NCBI RefSeq assembly: GCF_910592395.1
Contig: NC_088310.1
Location: 25,439,491-25,503,490, forward strand
DNA: 64,000 nucleotides
Source of the DNA: Lineus longissimus
Taxonomy: Eukaryota; Nemertea; Pilidiophora; Heteronemertea; Lineidae
Reading direction: 5' to 3'
Part shown: piece by piece, positions 24,031 through 37,260 of the stretch
Numbering within the stretch: the first letter of the stretch is position 1
Layout of the letters: each line of letters starts with the position of its first letter
Position numbers and translations under genes: made by a program
The notes under the pieces: model-generated
The model's input: only the letters and a program-made list of their open reading frames with translations
The model's database searches: none
What the model was told of the DNA's origin: nothing

Positions 24031-24915
24031 GTTCATTAGTTTTTCAGTGGGTGAAAAGTGCTGCAAGATTCATGACATCTGCCAATGAAATGTTTCAAAT
24101 GAACAAGTGGGAAATCAGTTTTCAGCAACGCAGGCCATCAAAGGTCAGAGAAAAACATCCGAGTTTAAACCCAATTGCGTTATTTTTTTCAACCTGCCTA
24201 CAAAATCGACGATTAGAGATGGACTTTTGAATTGAACTGACAAGTTCATTAATTAAAGCGAACGAGGCCAAATGAGGTTTATTTGCTCTTCCCTTCAGGG
24301 TATGCACTTTCGACCAATCTTTTTTCTTCCTAATTAGATGCACAACAAGCAATGTAAGAAATGACTTGAGTCTGAACAAATGATGACAGCACTGTTGAAA
24401 GCTGTTGAAAATGTGACAGAATTTTGCATGTTGTTGTCACAGCAGCGCAAGGGGTTAAAATATCAAATCGCCACATTTCCATGCAAGTACAATTGACAAT
24501 AAAACAAACACCAAACAATCCCGCGAAATCGCCACTGGATAAATTGTACATTTTCTGGGTGATGACGATTATTCTTATGACATGATAGTGCTGATAGTGT
24601 GACTGCGTCCACAGAAGAAGCAGTCGCGTAATCCACAATTCTCAGCGACAGAAACACGACCTTGTGACAGTGTCAATGACACAGCATAGCACAGCCCGTG
24701 GACGGTTGAGTCCCAAACATCTTAGAACCCAGGACCTGCCATGTCCAATTACGACACACATCTATCACAGCTACGCTTTCTTATGCTGCTCAAATTAAAG
24801 GTGGATTAGAGGCATCAGGAGATTGTAGGAATGAGCCACAGGAGTTCATATCACACACTAGCCCAATCATGGTGCAGCTTTGTTCTACACTTGAGCAGTC
24901 AATGGGGAGACGATG

Positions 24916-25390
24916 TACACAGAGGAAGGATTGGCAACAAGAAATATCACAAGTCAGCCTAATTGGCTTGACTTTTGCAGGGTTCTTTCAAGTCAGGCAA
25001 ACCGGCTTGACTTGAGTAAGGCAACTAGCTTGAGTACTGCATATCTTGAGTAAGGCAAACTGGCTTGCACTTTGTCGTACTCTTTCAAGTCAGGCAACTA
25101 GCTTGGATTCTGTAGTTCCACAGGTCAGGCAACAAGCTTGAATTCTGTAGTTCCACAGGTCAGGTAACTAGCTTAAATCCTACCGTTTTTTGTCTGGTCA
25201 ATTGACTTGTAATCTACACACAGGAAGAATTGGCAACAACGAATATCACAAGTCAGGCAAAAAGTCACTTCTGTTGAGTTATGCAAACTGACATGAATTC
25301 TGCAGTTCTATCAGTCCTATCTATCAACTCAGGCAAATCATCTTGAAATCTGCAATTCTTGAGTGAGGCAAAGTGGCTGAATTATTTCTC
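24916..25390. repeat. Degenerate tandem array with a higher-order repeat
   Basis: About eleven diverged copies of a unit with the core TCAGGCAA-N(1-4)-GCTTGA are spaced 22-50 bp apart, for example near 24953, 24992, 25014, 25092, 25127, 25159, 25252 and 25327. A longer block (GAGGAAGGATTGGCAACAAG and its continuation to CACAAGTCAG) at 24921-24957 recurs at 25220-25256, an offset of about 299 bp, so the array also has a higher-order period. It is not a CRISPR: units are degenerate and spacers are not uniform. Confidence 0.85.
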
Positions 25391-25819
25391 TCTCTTTTTT
25401 ATCCTTCAGTTGGGGGACAAGAGTGATAGCATCGTTTATGGCGAGAATAACAAAAGTAATGAAATGATCACACATCTGTCTCAAATACGACTAAAAGCTG
25501 AAAAATATGATTACGATTGGTAACCCGCTCAAGGAAGGTCTCTCTGAGGGATTTCCAGCACTTTTGCTCATACCAGTTAAGAGTTCTTCTCCCCGGAGCA
25601 AAGTCATTAAGAGTATCAAGTAATACTGCAGCCATGTCTCGGGGCTACATCTCGCTCTAATACAATGATTCAGGCTCCACAATAGGCAAATAGAGCCTGA
25701 ATGAATTCACAATATTCTCCCATTTACTCCCTGAAAATGCCTAATCTTATTTAGTCTTGGTAAACCCCCAAGAGGGTCATTAGCTACACTCATCAGAGAC
25801 GAGATGCAACCATTCCACA

Positions 25820-26080
25820 TGCCGTGTAGACGAATCTTTGTCATATAAATTCGCCGTCCCCCCATGCCGAATCCCTTCCTGCACTCGGGGGACTATTATT
25901 TATAAAATACACAATACGTCGGATGAAAGTTATTTGGTTATTACTAGTATTATAATTTTGATAATGGTTCCCCTATTCTATAAACCGCTCGTAACTCAAA
26001 CGTTTCGCGAAATAAATCAAATCAACAAAGGCCAGTACAAAACTGTGTGATCACCAAACGCGTTTTTATCTAACTATCTT
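25820..26080. promoter_or_regulatory. Possible cis-regulatory island
   Basis: Contains TATTATTTATAAAA (25904-25917, Hox/Cdx/forkhead-like) in a patch with several CpGs (near 25845-25925 and 25985-26015) between A+T-rich flanks. A 70-codon frame (25838-26050) is chance-length. Regulatory role is inferred. Confidence 0.22.
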
Positions 26081-26819
26081 CATATTTATATCTGAAAACT
26101 CATTAGGTACTGTTAGCTTATTTAATTATTCATTAGTCAACCACAGATCTACTTTACATACAGTATAGACTACAACAGTCGCTTATATCAAGTACTTTAT
26201 CAATGTTTTACATACTTGTAACTAATTACGGACAAGAGCCCTGTGAGTTGTAACGTTCATTGAGATCAGTTTTAGATATGGGGAGTATAGGCATCCAAAG
26301 ATTTTGTTGTTTTTAATAAGCTCCACAATTCAGGTCATTTTGATGGTGAATATGGTCAACCCAGAGAAGTTTGCGTAATGTTTCATGTTTTGCATTTGCA
26401 GACAATTGCGCAAAATATAAGGCCGTGGAAAAGTCAGCACATTCGAATCGGTCAATATTTGAAGACGACCCCAGGCTTGGTCCACACGACTCCTCTCGAT
26501 GACAAATACCCTAAGCACCCCAATGGAGTAACTGTAATGACTTGTAACATTAAAACGTCTGACAAATTCTTAAAATTCTATTATCAGGAAGGGTTTTTTT
26601 CACGATTTATTGTCAGGATCACTGAGACATCAAGATGAGCTTATCTTAAGAACGTGTTTAGATGTCAAATCTGCCTATCACAAAATCACCATGATCACGT
26701 ATTAATTCTTTAGCGAACCGATGCCACAAGCCATATATTCTATTCTAAAGCTATCTCAAACAATACCAGAGTATTGAGTTTCATTTTCCGTCTTTTGTCT
26801 ACCAGATTATCATTAGCCT

Positions 26820-27090
26820 GGTCGTCTTATGAGTGACCTAAGACAAAGACCGCATCTTCGTCATCAGTCTACCACCCCACCTGCCGAGACAGCTACATGT
26901 CAAGGAAGTGGACCAATTTGCAGGAAATTTCGCTTGTGGGGACTTGGTGTCCTTTCTGCGGGGGATGCCCGGCGGAGAAAACCAATCCATCCGGTGATTA
27001 CGCGGCAGGATATCAACAACAAGCTGTGATTATCGGCCGAAAGATGAAAATTTGTTTTGGGTCGGAACATTTGCGTGAGCGTTAGCACTA
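26820..27090. promoter_or_regulatory. G+C-enriched patch of unknown role
   Basis: Frames of 62-66 codons lie in two plus frames and one minus frame, again indicating low stop density through composition. I found no strong motif cluster. It may be a regulatory island or simply a compositional patch. Confidence 0.15.
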
Positions 27091-27499
27091 GTGAAATCTT
27101 GGTGTTAGTGTGGTGTTATTCTTTAATGACTTCTTCACAGACAGGGTCTAACCTCATTTCAGAAAATGCTCCTGGTTCATCTCAGTTACATACATAATGA
27201 ACAAAGGGTTAACACGATTCGAAAACAGATGTGTTTTTTCAAGAACGTCTGCCTTGGCCACAGTAAGTGGTAACATAACCATAGATGAAAGACATTTCCA
27301 TAAGATTTGGAAATAATCCCAATTTTGGCAGGAGTGAAACAGAACGAAAATGTGCAATGTTGCACATTTCAGAACCCCCTCATGCATAAACAAATATGCC
27401 TCATAAATATGTAGATGAGCCTGATGAATATGTAGATTTGACAGCCAAACAGAGTGTTTTCACCAGTTTTGATTGATCAGTTCAATAAAGCACCCGCTG

Positions 27500-27920
27500 A
27501 CTAATACAAAGTATGTGTTTTCCCGCCATAAAGGGGACAATATTGCTGCAGAATTCAACCACACATTCTTCCATACTCCGCTGAAGAAATTCTGCGCGAA
27601 TATGCAAACTGCACCAGAAGCCGCGGCATGTCAAAATATCCATTTGGTAAAATTGCCTAATCAAATTTGAGTGATAGCCGTGTATGGTTTTGAGATGATT
27701 TATGCGCCGCCGCGCTATGTCCTGCAATAACATTGTCCAAATGGCCATTGCCGTGGATACATGGTCTGTGGTATACACCACTTCTATGACTCCTTTCATG
27801 AAAACCATCCAAGCGTCCTAAACGCACTAAATCATGTTTTATGCTTTAATTATTAGAGGGCGCATAAACGGGTATCTGCTTTAATCTGTCGCGGCATGAA
27901 ACAATCAGAGAGCCAAGAAG
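27500..27920. promoter_or_regulatory. Possible cis-regulatory island
   Basis: CpG-rich patches surround CATTGT (27731-27736, Sox type) and ATGGCCAT (27741-27748) inside a near-palindromic CAAATGGCCATTG. Near the right edge TTTAATTATTAG precedes TAGAGGGCGC (27854-27863), which fits a CTCF core but lacks its 5' CCA half. GCAGAATT (27548) and AATTCTGC (27589) are inverted about 40 bp apart. No protein-coding explanation is seen. Confidence 0.28.
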
Positions 27921-28719
27921 ACCTGCTTATAGGAGATACGTCCGCACCATTAGTGAAAATTATCAAATTTTGCAAATGACTTGGTTGACATTGGTTTACG
28001 AGTTGGTCAGTAGTTAGAGGATATTCAGGGTCAGGATGGGTATTGCGGCAATGATGGGGGTCAACTGAGGTAAATTGGGTGGAAAAATAACACTAGGTTC
28101 AGGGGTCTGGAAGTATAAATTGCTATCAATTATGTCTGTCATAATATCGAGACTTATCAACAAATGAAATTGTAAATACAAAGAGTACTTCTCTTTGTCT
28201 TTTTGATTGTTATAGCATCTCCCCATCCCCAGCTCCACAGAGTTAATATCTTGGCCACCAGATATGGTCATACACATGTATAAGTATAGTAGCGATATTC
28301 AGGAGCTATGATTGTATGCATAATATATCAACCACAAGACGGCCACATTTTTTCAGTCATATAATTGGCTGAGACTTTCATCTCCGGGCTCAAGAATACA
28401 GCAACAATGGATATGAGAAAATATGAACTATCTACACTGCAACTTATATTCAAATACATAATTAGTGAAATAAACTTCATTATCCTCACTTGGCTATTTT
28501 AGTGTAATCAGACAAGAGCTAATCTGTTTTAATTGCAATTAATACAAAGAAATGTCAAGAGATTATAACTATTCAACTGTAACAAATCTGGTTCCCCGCT
28601 ATGCCACTGTGTTACAATATTGAACAAATGATATATTTTTATATAAAAACGACATAATTCAATGAGCAGACTGGAGAAATCTCGGTTTTCTGCTCAAATA
28701 CTTCGAGAATTTTCATTGC

Positions 28720-29250
28720 AGTTTCTCTGATGGATTCAGTTTATCAGCCGAGGTGATTTCCACGCCTTCTGCGCTGGAATAACTGGTGCATTGAACTGTG
28801 ACAATATGGTGCTCATGTTTGCGATCAACGCGCGGACTGTGGCGTTACGATGCAAAAATGGCTAGCAGCCTTAACGGCCTGTCAATTTGTATCAAAATCG
28901 ACATAAGTCAACCAGGAATGTGAAAACAAAGCAAATCGTCTCCTCGGCAAAGCGAGCGTTGACATGCACCGCAAATGCCTTCTTGCTTCACTTGCTCTGC
29001 GCAGTGGAATTTTTCTGACACGACCGAGTTGGATAATCTTGTATTTAACACCAGAATGTTTTAAAATCACCACCCCTTATGCCAGTGTTCACACAAGAAT
29101 TCCCTCATCTGAGTCATTTATGCTCGCCGCTTAATTAGCTCGTTGCGTGCCCTCAGCGCAGTCTGTCAGACAAAATGGGAAAAATAGGCAACGAATTGTG
29201 CGGCGACATCCATAGTAACGGCCTATTTTACGGTGCGCACTACCGCCCTA
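28720..29250. promoter_or_regulatory. Possible cis-regulatory island
   Basis: A large CpG-enriched region containing an exact AP-1 word TGAGTCA (29110-29116), TTAATTAGCT (29131-29140, homeodomain type) and several blocks free of A+T-rich filler. No credible coding frame (63 codons at most). Enhancer identity is inferred from density and length. Confidence 0.28.
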
Positions 29251-29842
29251 GGAAAGTAACTTAAACTTAGAAAATTACTGGATAAACAATGGTACAAACA
29301 CGCCATTTCTTGATGGGCCCAGCCAAATAGATACCTGCATGTAACCAGAGAATTTAGACCCTTGCAGCCATCTACACCCACTTTTGTAACTGACAGTTGA
29401 CATTGGTGATCGGTATACTGGGAAGCGGCCCTGGGCGGAAAAACTCCCTCGCCACAAATCTGTGTTGATTGCGATCAGTAATCTGGCTGAAAATCGAGAT
29501 CTTTGCAGCAGTCTAAGAAACTCACAATAACTCCACGGGATATCCTGCGATCACTTTCTCCCCAAAAGGCAAGCCGTGAAGTTTTGATCTCTGTTCAAGA
29601 TAGCTGTTGCGAAGACTCGGCACTGGTTATAAATGCACGTGGAGCGACGTTTCCATATCTACAACACTTTGATCCTAATTGCATAAAAGGTCACAAAAAA
29701 TACCCAAAGAACAAAACTGGGAAAGATCGTTGCTGAGGAAGATGTGTGAATGTTTTTTTCTTTCAACGACAGTATTTTTTTGATTAGGTGGTCACCCGAT
29801 ATAGCAAGATATGAAATGGTTTGTAATTACTTTTAGAAAACT

Positions 29843-29906
29843 GATCAAGATATCTGATATAATTGCTCACTTTTATCAAGGCATCTGATATAATTGTCCG
29901 TTTTTT
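29843..29906 (+). repeat. 31-bp imperfect tandem duplication
   Basis: The segment with ATCTGATATAATTG at 29852 recurs at 29883, a period of 31. The flanking ATCAAG and TTTT parts are shared with a few substitutions. Confidence 0.85.
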
Positions 29907-30325
29907 GTGAGACAGTAAAGTTAACAATCATAAGTAGTAGCTTTCTTGATATTGCTTTTTCTGACGCAAGTGGGCTTGTATTATTTGTAACAAGAGTAGT
30001 GTAATCTATTTTTTAATCAATTGCTGTTCAAGTATATCTTACTTTTCCTGGTCTCTCTTGTGGTGGAATATGAAAGTAACAATATGGATTGTGAGAGACA
30101 ATAAGGATGGAGTATCCATGCTAGAACCATTCTCAGAAAACTATAAAGAAAATATTTGGACCACTGAATGAAGACGGAGGACATCAACCTGTCCACGCAA
30201 TCAAATGATTTGTGCTTCCTTTTTTATTGTGTAACTTCCTTTTGTTTCTTCTTACTATCAGATCAACTCAAGAAACAGTTAAAAGGGTCAGTTCAGCTTT
30301 AAAGTACGTTGAACGGCCTCCACAC

Positions 30326-30360
30326 CTCGTCTTGCATGACCAGGACAGAACCAAGACGAG
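30326..30360. repeat. Perfect 9-bp inverted repeat, 17-base loop
   Basis: CTCGTCTTG (30326-30334) and CAAGACGAG (30352-30360) are exact reverse complements. The stem has balanced G+C. It could fold if transcribed, but 9 bp is too short for a microRNA precursor. Confidence 0.85.
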
Positions 30361-31691
30361 CATGGGTTATGCTTTCTCCTATAATTGGATAACGAACTGA
30401 CAGGATATGGCCTATTCCCGCGTAATGACAGGGCTGGCTAGCCAGCAAGTGCTACGGGCACCAGCAACATCACCTTAACCATCAAACCGTGGCAAGCAGT
30501 TTGGCAACGAGGCCATTTATTTCCATCGCCATCCCATCCCACCCCACTGCTAAATTAAGATAAGCAGTGTATCCTCGTGTAACTTCTCCGTTCATATGGG
30601 CCGAAATTATTTTTCCGGTTCATCAACTGGGAAAAAAGAGATGCATGGCTAATCAAGGTTGAAGAATGAAAATTTGTATGGAATATTTGAACATCACACA
30701 CTGTTTGTTCGGTTAATGATCTGTGTATGGCGTTTGATAAATGATGAGAGTCGTCACAAGGCTGGTGACGTGGTGACGGAGGGATGGCATGATCTTCTGA
30801 CATCAAATCATCGCCGTCTGAATCACTGGAGACCAATGGACCAGGGCACATATTTTGAACTCCTACTCTGGTCGCAGTTGGAATCATTGGCGCAAGATTG
30901 AAATGGCAGTGGTATGCACTGTCACATGAGTAATGCTAGAGAAGACAAAATTTTCATCTTCATTTTGCTGTTTTGTTTACTGCAAACCCAGAGAATTTTG
31001 TGAGCTTCTTATATTTGCATTTTCCAGCAGAAACCTTTGAAGGAAAATGTGGGGTTTTTAGATTTCATCATCATAATCTGATAAGACATAGGCCCTACTT
31101 CAAAATGTCAACACGCCACTGGATCTGAAGGAAACCAAACAAAGAATTCTTAGAGACTTTTTGAATGAACTATTCCATCAAAGAAACTTCCTTTGTCTAG
31201 AATGTCTTCCACCAAATGTTTCAAAGGTTACTGAACCCTTTGAACTGAACTGGATTCAACAGAAGGATTTGAAATTTTTGAGGACTGAATGAAACTTGTC
31301 AAACAAATGTGTGCTTGCTTGACTTTTCAAGACAGGACACACAAAAGACAGCACTTAAAATCATACCCAAACCTTTTGAGACATTCGGTTCACATTATCG
31401 TAACATTTTAACAAAGCTTCACTGTACATGTTAATAGTGACTTTTTGATGAGCTCAATATATATGCATGAAAATATCTTTTACTGTTTTGAATATGAAAC
31501 CATCACTGATTGAAGACAGAAAGCATCAAGATATCCCAGTTTACAGTAAACCAATTACTGAAGCTGTTGAAAAATACAAGTCATGGAACTGATTTACATT
31601 TTAAAGCCAAATCAGAAAGCGTGAAACCAAAAGCGAATCCGAAAGATCTGTACAAATCGTCTAGCAATTCCCACCACATCTCGGCTACAGA

Positions 31692-31714
31692 GCCGCCCCA
31701 CCATATAAGGCGGC
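31692..31714. promoter_or_regulatory. CArG-box word held between G+C-rich inverted arms
   Basis: CCATATAAGG (31701-31710) matches the SRF CArG consensus CC(A/T)6GG exactly. It overlaps an inverted pair GCCGCC (31692-31697) and GGCGGC (31709-31714). A CArG word alone is expected a few times by chance in this window, so the interest is in the framing arms. Function is inferred. Confidence 0.25.
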
Positions 31715-33341
31715 ACGTATTGGTTCTAAGGCAGGCGTCTGAGCAAGCGGGATAAAACTGATTACCACGGAGAGGGTGATAAATCATGCAAAATCAAACA
31801 CGTCAAAATTCATTGTTAAATCATGTACACGGAGGTCCCAATTGATGCCTGGCACTTGCTTGGCATTACAAGGTTTACTGGTGGAAAAAAGACGTGATTT
31901 TTCATTTGAAATGGTAAATATATGCAGACGCGACATCAAAGGGTTGCCTCTGTGATGTTTGGCTCCGTACACATTGATTAAACAAGACTTTTAATCAGGT
32001 CCACACCGGGTTTTTGTCAATTTTATTAATTCATTCATGAATATCTAATGTTGAAGATGAATTCAGATATTGGTTGTTTCTTTCTAAGATTTTTATGACG
32101 AGTTTTAGACAGTTTGAGTGATTCGCTTTATCATGCATTCCATTTACATGATCGGTTCATTTTGTTGATGGAACCTTTGAAACACAATGACAGAATAGCC
32201 AATGCCATGAGAATGTCTTACAAGAACGTAACTGCTTTGGCTAGAAGGAAAATTTGAATTTCATTCCTTCATCAGCAACCGGAAATTCAAATGGAGGAGT
32301 AACTAAAAACTTTGATCACATTTGACATCCAGGAGCAGTCGCAGTCACACCATCATTTTCAAATCTGTAACCCCGCAAAAAAAGACGTCTTGTGCTCTTT
32401 TGTTGTGTGTAAATCACTGGCACCCATCTCATTAAGATGGGGTTTGATGGTTTATCTTGAAACAAGCCCACGGTTCATCGGGCGAATTCTAATTACCACC
32501 GCGAATCAGGGTCAGAGCTTTGGAGGTGATCCGACTAATTCAACGTCAGCAAGTAATTGATTACAAGACATCCAACCACCTCAGATGGCGAGATTTGGGG
32601 ATTAGGGTGGGATAGACTTGATGTCGTCTTGCCAAGGGACGCCAAGCAAACGTCTGTCTGGAGACTGAGACATGTTAGGGAGATGAAAATAATGGAAACT
32701 TGTAAATATGAGGTTACTCCTAGTTCTCTAGTAGTAAAACCGGGGACGGAAAATAGCGGAGGTTCATGATGTAACCAACAGTCACCAGCTTGGGCCAAGG
32801 TTCTGATTAGAAATTGCAGTGAAACATGGTTTTTGTTCATAGGCTTTTAGTTTTAATCCCACCTTTCCCAAGTCCTTCGTCGAAAACGACACGGAAAAAA
32901 CTCACAAGATCTTTATAACTTCTGGCTGAGTTTTAGATTTTTACATATTTTTGTCTGCTGAAAATCTCATCGGTGTGCTCTAGGCTGATTAAAGGCAGTT
33001 AAAGATGAAGATGACAGGATCTTCACCTAGTTTCTCTCTCTCTCGATCGGCTGGTATAGGTAAGCCGGCCTCCAGGGATTCTTGATACTCGTACAGCATC
33101 AAGTGTTAACTGTTGATACACATTTACAAGTCAACCGAACCTGCTTGTAGAAAATACCAAGGTTTTTTGCCTGTATCCAATTCTCGAGAGAATTTTTTTC
33201 TTGATGATGTCTAACATTTATCTCATTAAAGCCTGCAGATAATTTTGTGAAATTAAACTAATGTTTCCAACATAAACAGGAGTTTATTCCATCTCGTAAT
33301 GACCATTAAGACGAAATAATTCGCAGAAATTTCAAATCATC

Positions 33342-33623
33342 ATGCAAAATGAAGCCGGAGGGAATGACTTTGTGACAATATTAAGAGACGTCATAAATTA
33401 TTTAAACCACGGTAAAAGAGCACCCGTAAACTCTCCCCACCCAGAAGAAGATAACACATTATTTTTGTGTAATCTGGCGGTTCTTTTCAATTATCGCCGC
33501 TTCCTTAAGTTGGTGGCAAGCGCTGGGTGTATCCGACTCACAGATGTGGCGGTAGCTCTTGAGAGGTGCACCACAGCCATCGGAAGTTTTCCCGGTTCAT
33601 CGTCCATCCTTATGGCCAAATGA
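33342..33623 (+). CDS. Questionable short open frame, 93 codons, unknown product
   Basis: It begins at an ATG (CATCATGCAAAAT context) and ends at TGA. The translation has an even composition (starts MQNEAGGNDF, with a leucine- and alanine-rich middle) without low-complexity bias, so it reads more like a protein than most frames here. I recognise no family, signal peptide or membrane segment. The same DNA carries GACGTCAT and AAATTATTTAAACC words near 33390, so it may equally be a regulatory island with few stops. There is no splice or polyadenylation evidence. Chance origin is the more likely explanation. Confidence 0.12.
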   Translation: MQNEAGGNDFVTILRDVINYLNHGKRAPVNSPHPEEDNTLFLCNLAVLFNYRRFLKLVASAGCIRLTDVAVALERCTTAIGSFPGSSSILMAK

Positions 33624-34099
33624 AGCCATTTAGCAAACAGGTGATGCAGAATCCTTTTGTAAACTACATCCCATTAATGATATAGATGAGCCTAATCATA
33701 TCGGGGCGATGGATAGTCCGAATGGGGGAGGTAAGGAAAGCTGGAGATGAATACAGATGCTCTCATCTCAAACAAACATCTACACATATGAAATTCTTAT
33801 CCAGATTTTTGGAAATCTATGTTTGATTTCAAATCTCCACCTTTTCTATCAATGTTAAAAACACGACAGATAATGCGTCAAAAGCTGTATCATTTCCCAA
33901 CATCCTTAGGAACCACCAGTGACATGTAGTAGCAAGAGAATACAATTTGTCTTAGGCCATTACTGTGCATCACACTAATGCTTTTATGGGCGGCAGTGAC
34001 GGGTAATTGTAATTTTACAACCAATTGGAGAAAACCCTTGATGCATTTTGCTATTTCCCAGTTAGTGTCTGCCTGCCGAAATGTAATAGCCATCATCAT

Positions 34100-35500
34100 T
34101 TATCGGGGTGGCGCTTTAGAGAGTACAACCAAAATGACAAGTTTATGAATGTTTACTTCTTGTTAATACCAGGTTATCGTATAGCAAGTGCGTGACTTTC
34201 GGTCAAACTATCTCTTATATAGGAAAATGGACCAAATTAGCTTATCCATTCACTTAGTTAGCAAATATTAAGTTATATGGCAAGCATTTGAAGAGTTTCA
34301 TAGTGCACAGCCAATGGTACTATGCATTAGTATAAAGCCACCTGGAAAGATTTTAGTGTTGACCTTCATCGTTCATAAAGCAAATTATCAAGTGAACCTG
34401 TGCACCATTGTGGAAAATAATCTAATTTTCAAAATGACCACAATTTCTTCAACTAAATTCTCCCTCACCTGCGCAAGGGTCCTTTAGATTGTCGAACATC
34501 GATGGAAGCAGTGACAAGTCCAACAAAACAGACAGCTGATTCCGCTGAATTTAATCTCGTCTAATTTCCTCTAAAAAAATCAAGTGGGGATATTTCTCCA
34601 TGCCACAAGCAATAAAAACTGGGACTGTCATGCAAAAAGTTGATCAAAGTTTATATGCAGGTGAGGTACGACAATAACCAACAAATTCAATACAATTATG
34701 AAACATAAAACGCATCGCTTGAAGGGTAGTGTTAGACACAGCGGGGCGTGGAAAAACTGCTTCTCATTCTCGGCAGTTTGAATGGGATCTTTATCGGGAT
34801 GAAATCCGGACTAGAATACATCCAAGTGTCGGAGTCTGGACCTTTGATATGCTCGGGGCTGTTTGGGTATATTTGGTAATCTGATCTGTAATCATGGTCG
34901 TGTGGGGTGCCCACACCAGAGGTAATGCTATATACAGCTCGAAGGACCATTTTTAGGTAATGCAATCCGGTCGGAGGGACCATTTTGAGTTTTATGATCC
35001 CTGATTGACTGTCCATCTAATCATGCTAATTCTCAACAAAAGCAATGATTAGCTTGACTAAACGACTTTGGCTATTTAGTGTCATCCTATGGTGTTAAAG
35101 CTTCTTAAATCAGATTCCATTCTTGTTTCCCTCAATAATCTCAAGTAAGTACTTTTATATCACTTCTGTGGTCTGGTTTTTACTCTTCAGCCAACTTTAA
35201 TCCAAAGAAGCTTATAGAGGGACATATTTTTCCCAATATTTTTTTCTAAATTTTCTCAGAAAATATGAAAATTCCTGACACATGACACTGAGGGAAGTCA
35301 TTCTAAAGATGATGATGACTTTTTGGATAGATGATTGCACAATCTCTAATTCAGAAACAGCAACACAACATTGAGTGAACTTACACTTACACAGAGCCAA
35401 TGAAACAATGGAGTTGTGACCAAAAAAGTTGAAATTAGAGGAAATGAAAAAATATTGAACACAGGAGGTTCAATCTATCAGAATATGGTCGAGTAGTTCT
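34100..35500. other. Noncoding stretch, nothing recognised
   Basis: A+T-rich background with one 94-codon minus frame (34732-35016) of chance length. I identified no repeats or motif clusters. Confidence 0.5.
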
Positions 35501-35519
35501 CATCTCACTTCTCAGATGG

Positions 35520-35870
35520 AGGAATAATTATTTCTATTGTTTTGCAACGTCATCCGTTTCTTGTTTCCACGGCATGGTCATCACATCAACGGCAATATCG
35601 CCAGCAACACCCCGAGGGCATAGAGGACAGGTGTCGTCAAAGGGAAGTTCATCATCTTACAATAGAAAGTGATCCAACAGTGAATGAGCAGCGACCAAGT
35701 GAAGTGACTCAAGTGTCCGCACTGATTAAGCAACCCACTGATCCTGTGAACGCAAAATCGAGGGAAATTACGCGGAAGAATCGCACACAATGTCAAACGG
35801 TTGCATATCCCTTTTGTCATCAGGGGTGTCGGCGAAAAATATGACTGCAATTATAACATTCGTAGTTCAT
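35520..35870. promoter_or_regulatory. Patch open on both strands, role unknown
   Basis: A 100-codon plus frame (35542-35844, starting at TTG) is overlapped by an 89-codon minus frame (35581-35850). The plus product is polar and rich in Gln, His and Arg, and the minus product is hydrophobic. That mirror relation is usual for a frame and its antisense shadow. I recognise neither product. It may be a noncoding island or a remnant of coding DNA. Confidence 0.15.
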
Positions 35871-37019
35871 TTCACCGAAAGTTCACTGGATCCACCCTGC
35901 TTCAATCAGTGAAGACGCCTGCCACCAAGTAGTGAAACAGACTCTGGCTATTTCGGAAGACTTTTGGCGATGATTTTGCCAAAGGTGTCAAAACGGCCAC
36001 CAAGGTGTCAGAATTGCCCTTAATTGCTTTACCTGTTGAACTTGTCCTTCTAACTGACCAACAGGGTGGTTGTCTGTACCAATTAGAGCAAGATAATGAT
36101 TATAAATTTTGGTAATCAGGTGACCCCCAGGCTTCTTTAGGAACGTCATGTCATGGAGCAAAATAAATTTGATTGTCCTTTAGATGAGAAGGCATAACGA
36201 ACTAATGATATTGAGATCTGTATGCTAGCTAAAGACCAGTTTCAGCAGAAATACATGTAATCTTCCTGAAACTCGGGCAAAATATCTGGCATTTCACCGT
36301 AAGGAGCCTAGCATCGAGAAGCATGTTACGAACCTGCTTCTAAGGATAATACTATTTGGTTGACAATTATTATAACAAGATTCAAGTATCTATTCTCGTC
36401 TTTCGATATGGTTGCCAGGCATTATCCAATGAAGATCGCTCTCCTCTTCCTGTACACTATCTCTTGTTGAGCGTCTGCTGTACACATCTCATTACTTTGA
36501 TGTTAAAAATAAATTACCTTGCTAGGTTTGTAAACAAAATCACATTACCTAGGGCGCAGAGGAGGCTGTGGATGTGATGTGCATACCAACACATAATTAC
36601 ACTACGCTGGAATCCCCCACAGGACATGCGCAATATACCAGCGCCCTAACAGGAGTGCAGGAAGGTAATCCAAAGAACCTTTCGGTATAGAGCAAACTTC
36701 AAAACAAAATTTCATACCAACATTCTTGTGTCCTTCCTATTCTGATGCAACCATGATTTATGCGCTCCTTATTCAAGAACCGTTATTGAGAATCAACTAA
36801 ATGTCATCTTTAACACAATGATTCCAAAAAGTAGCATAACATTGTAACCCCTTCAAGAAATGAGAAGTTTAGCCTAAAAGTTGACATATCACATTTTTTA
36901 TGACAGAATTCATGTTTTTTCTCTCAAGATAAAATGATGGAGAATGGGAAAGGCGTAAAGGATAATATAGTGAACTATAGATCACCTTTTGCTCGAGGGG
37001 GTAATTGACTTTATTCTTG

Positions 37020-37260
37020 TAGTTAGGTGAAGTGATACTGAACGAAGGGCACTGCGGGGCATGAACGCCATGTTACACGATCGTCAATATCTCAAGTTTG
37101 ACGCCAGCGTACCCGCAGGCCGCTCCAACAACTACGGACCTGCGGCACTTCTTTTGAGGGAGCCCGCTGATACGCCTCCAGGCCACACACCGCCATGATC
37201 ATTTTCCTCAAATGCGCTGCTCTTTTTTGGCAAACAGATCGCAAATATCCAACCTGAAAG
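37020..37260. promoter_or_regulatory. G+C-rich island
   Basis: The most G+C-rich patch of the window (about 37040-37200), with frequent CpG and GCC/GGC words, TGACGCC and GATCG. It lacks an open frame. It could be a promoter-like CpG patch or an enhancer core. No TATA box or initiator can be argued. Confidence 0.22.

Noticed and set aside
24916-25390. CRISPR-like array
   Set aside because: Units are degenerate, spacing is irregular, and the genome appears eukaryotic.
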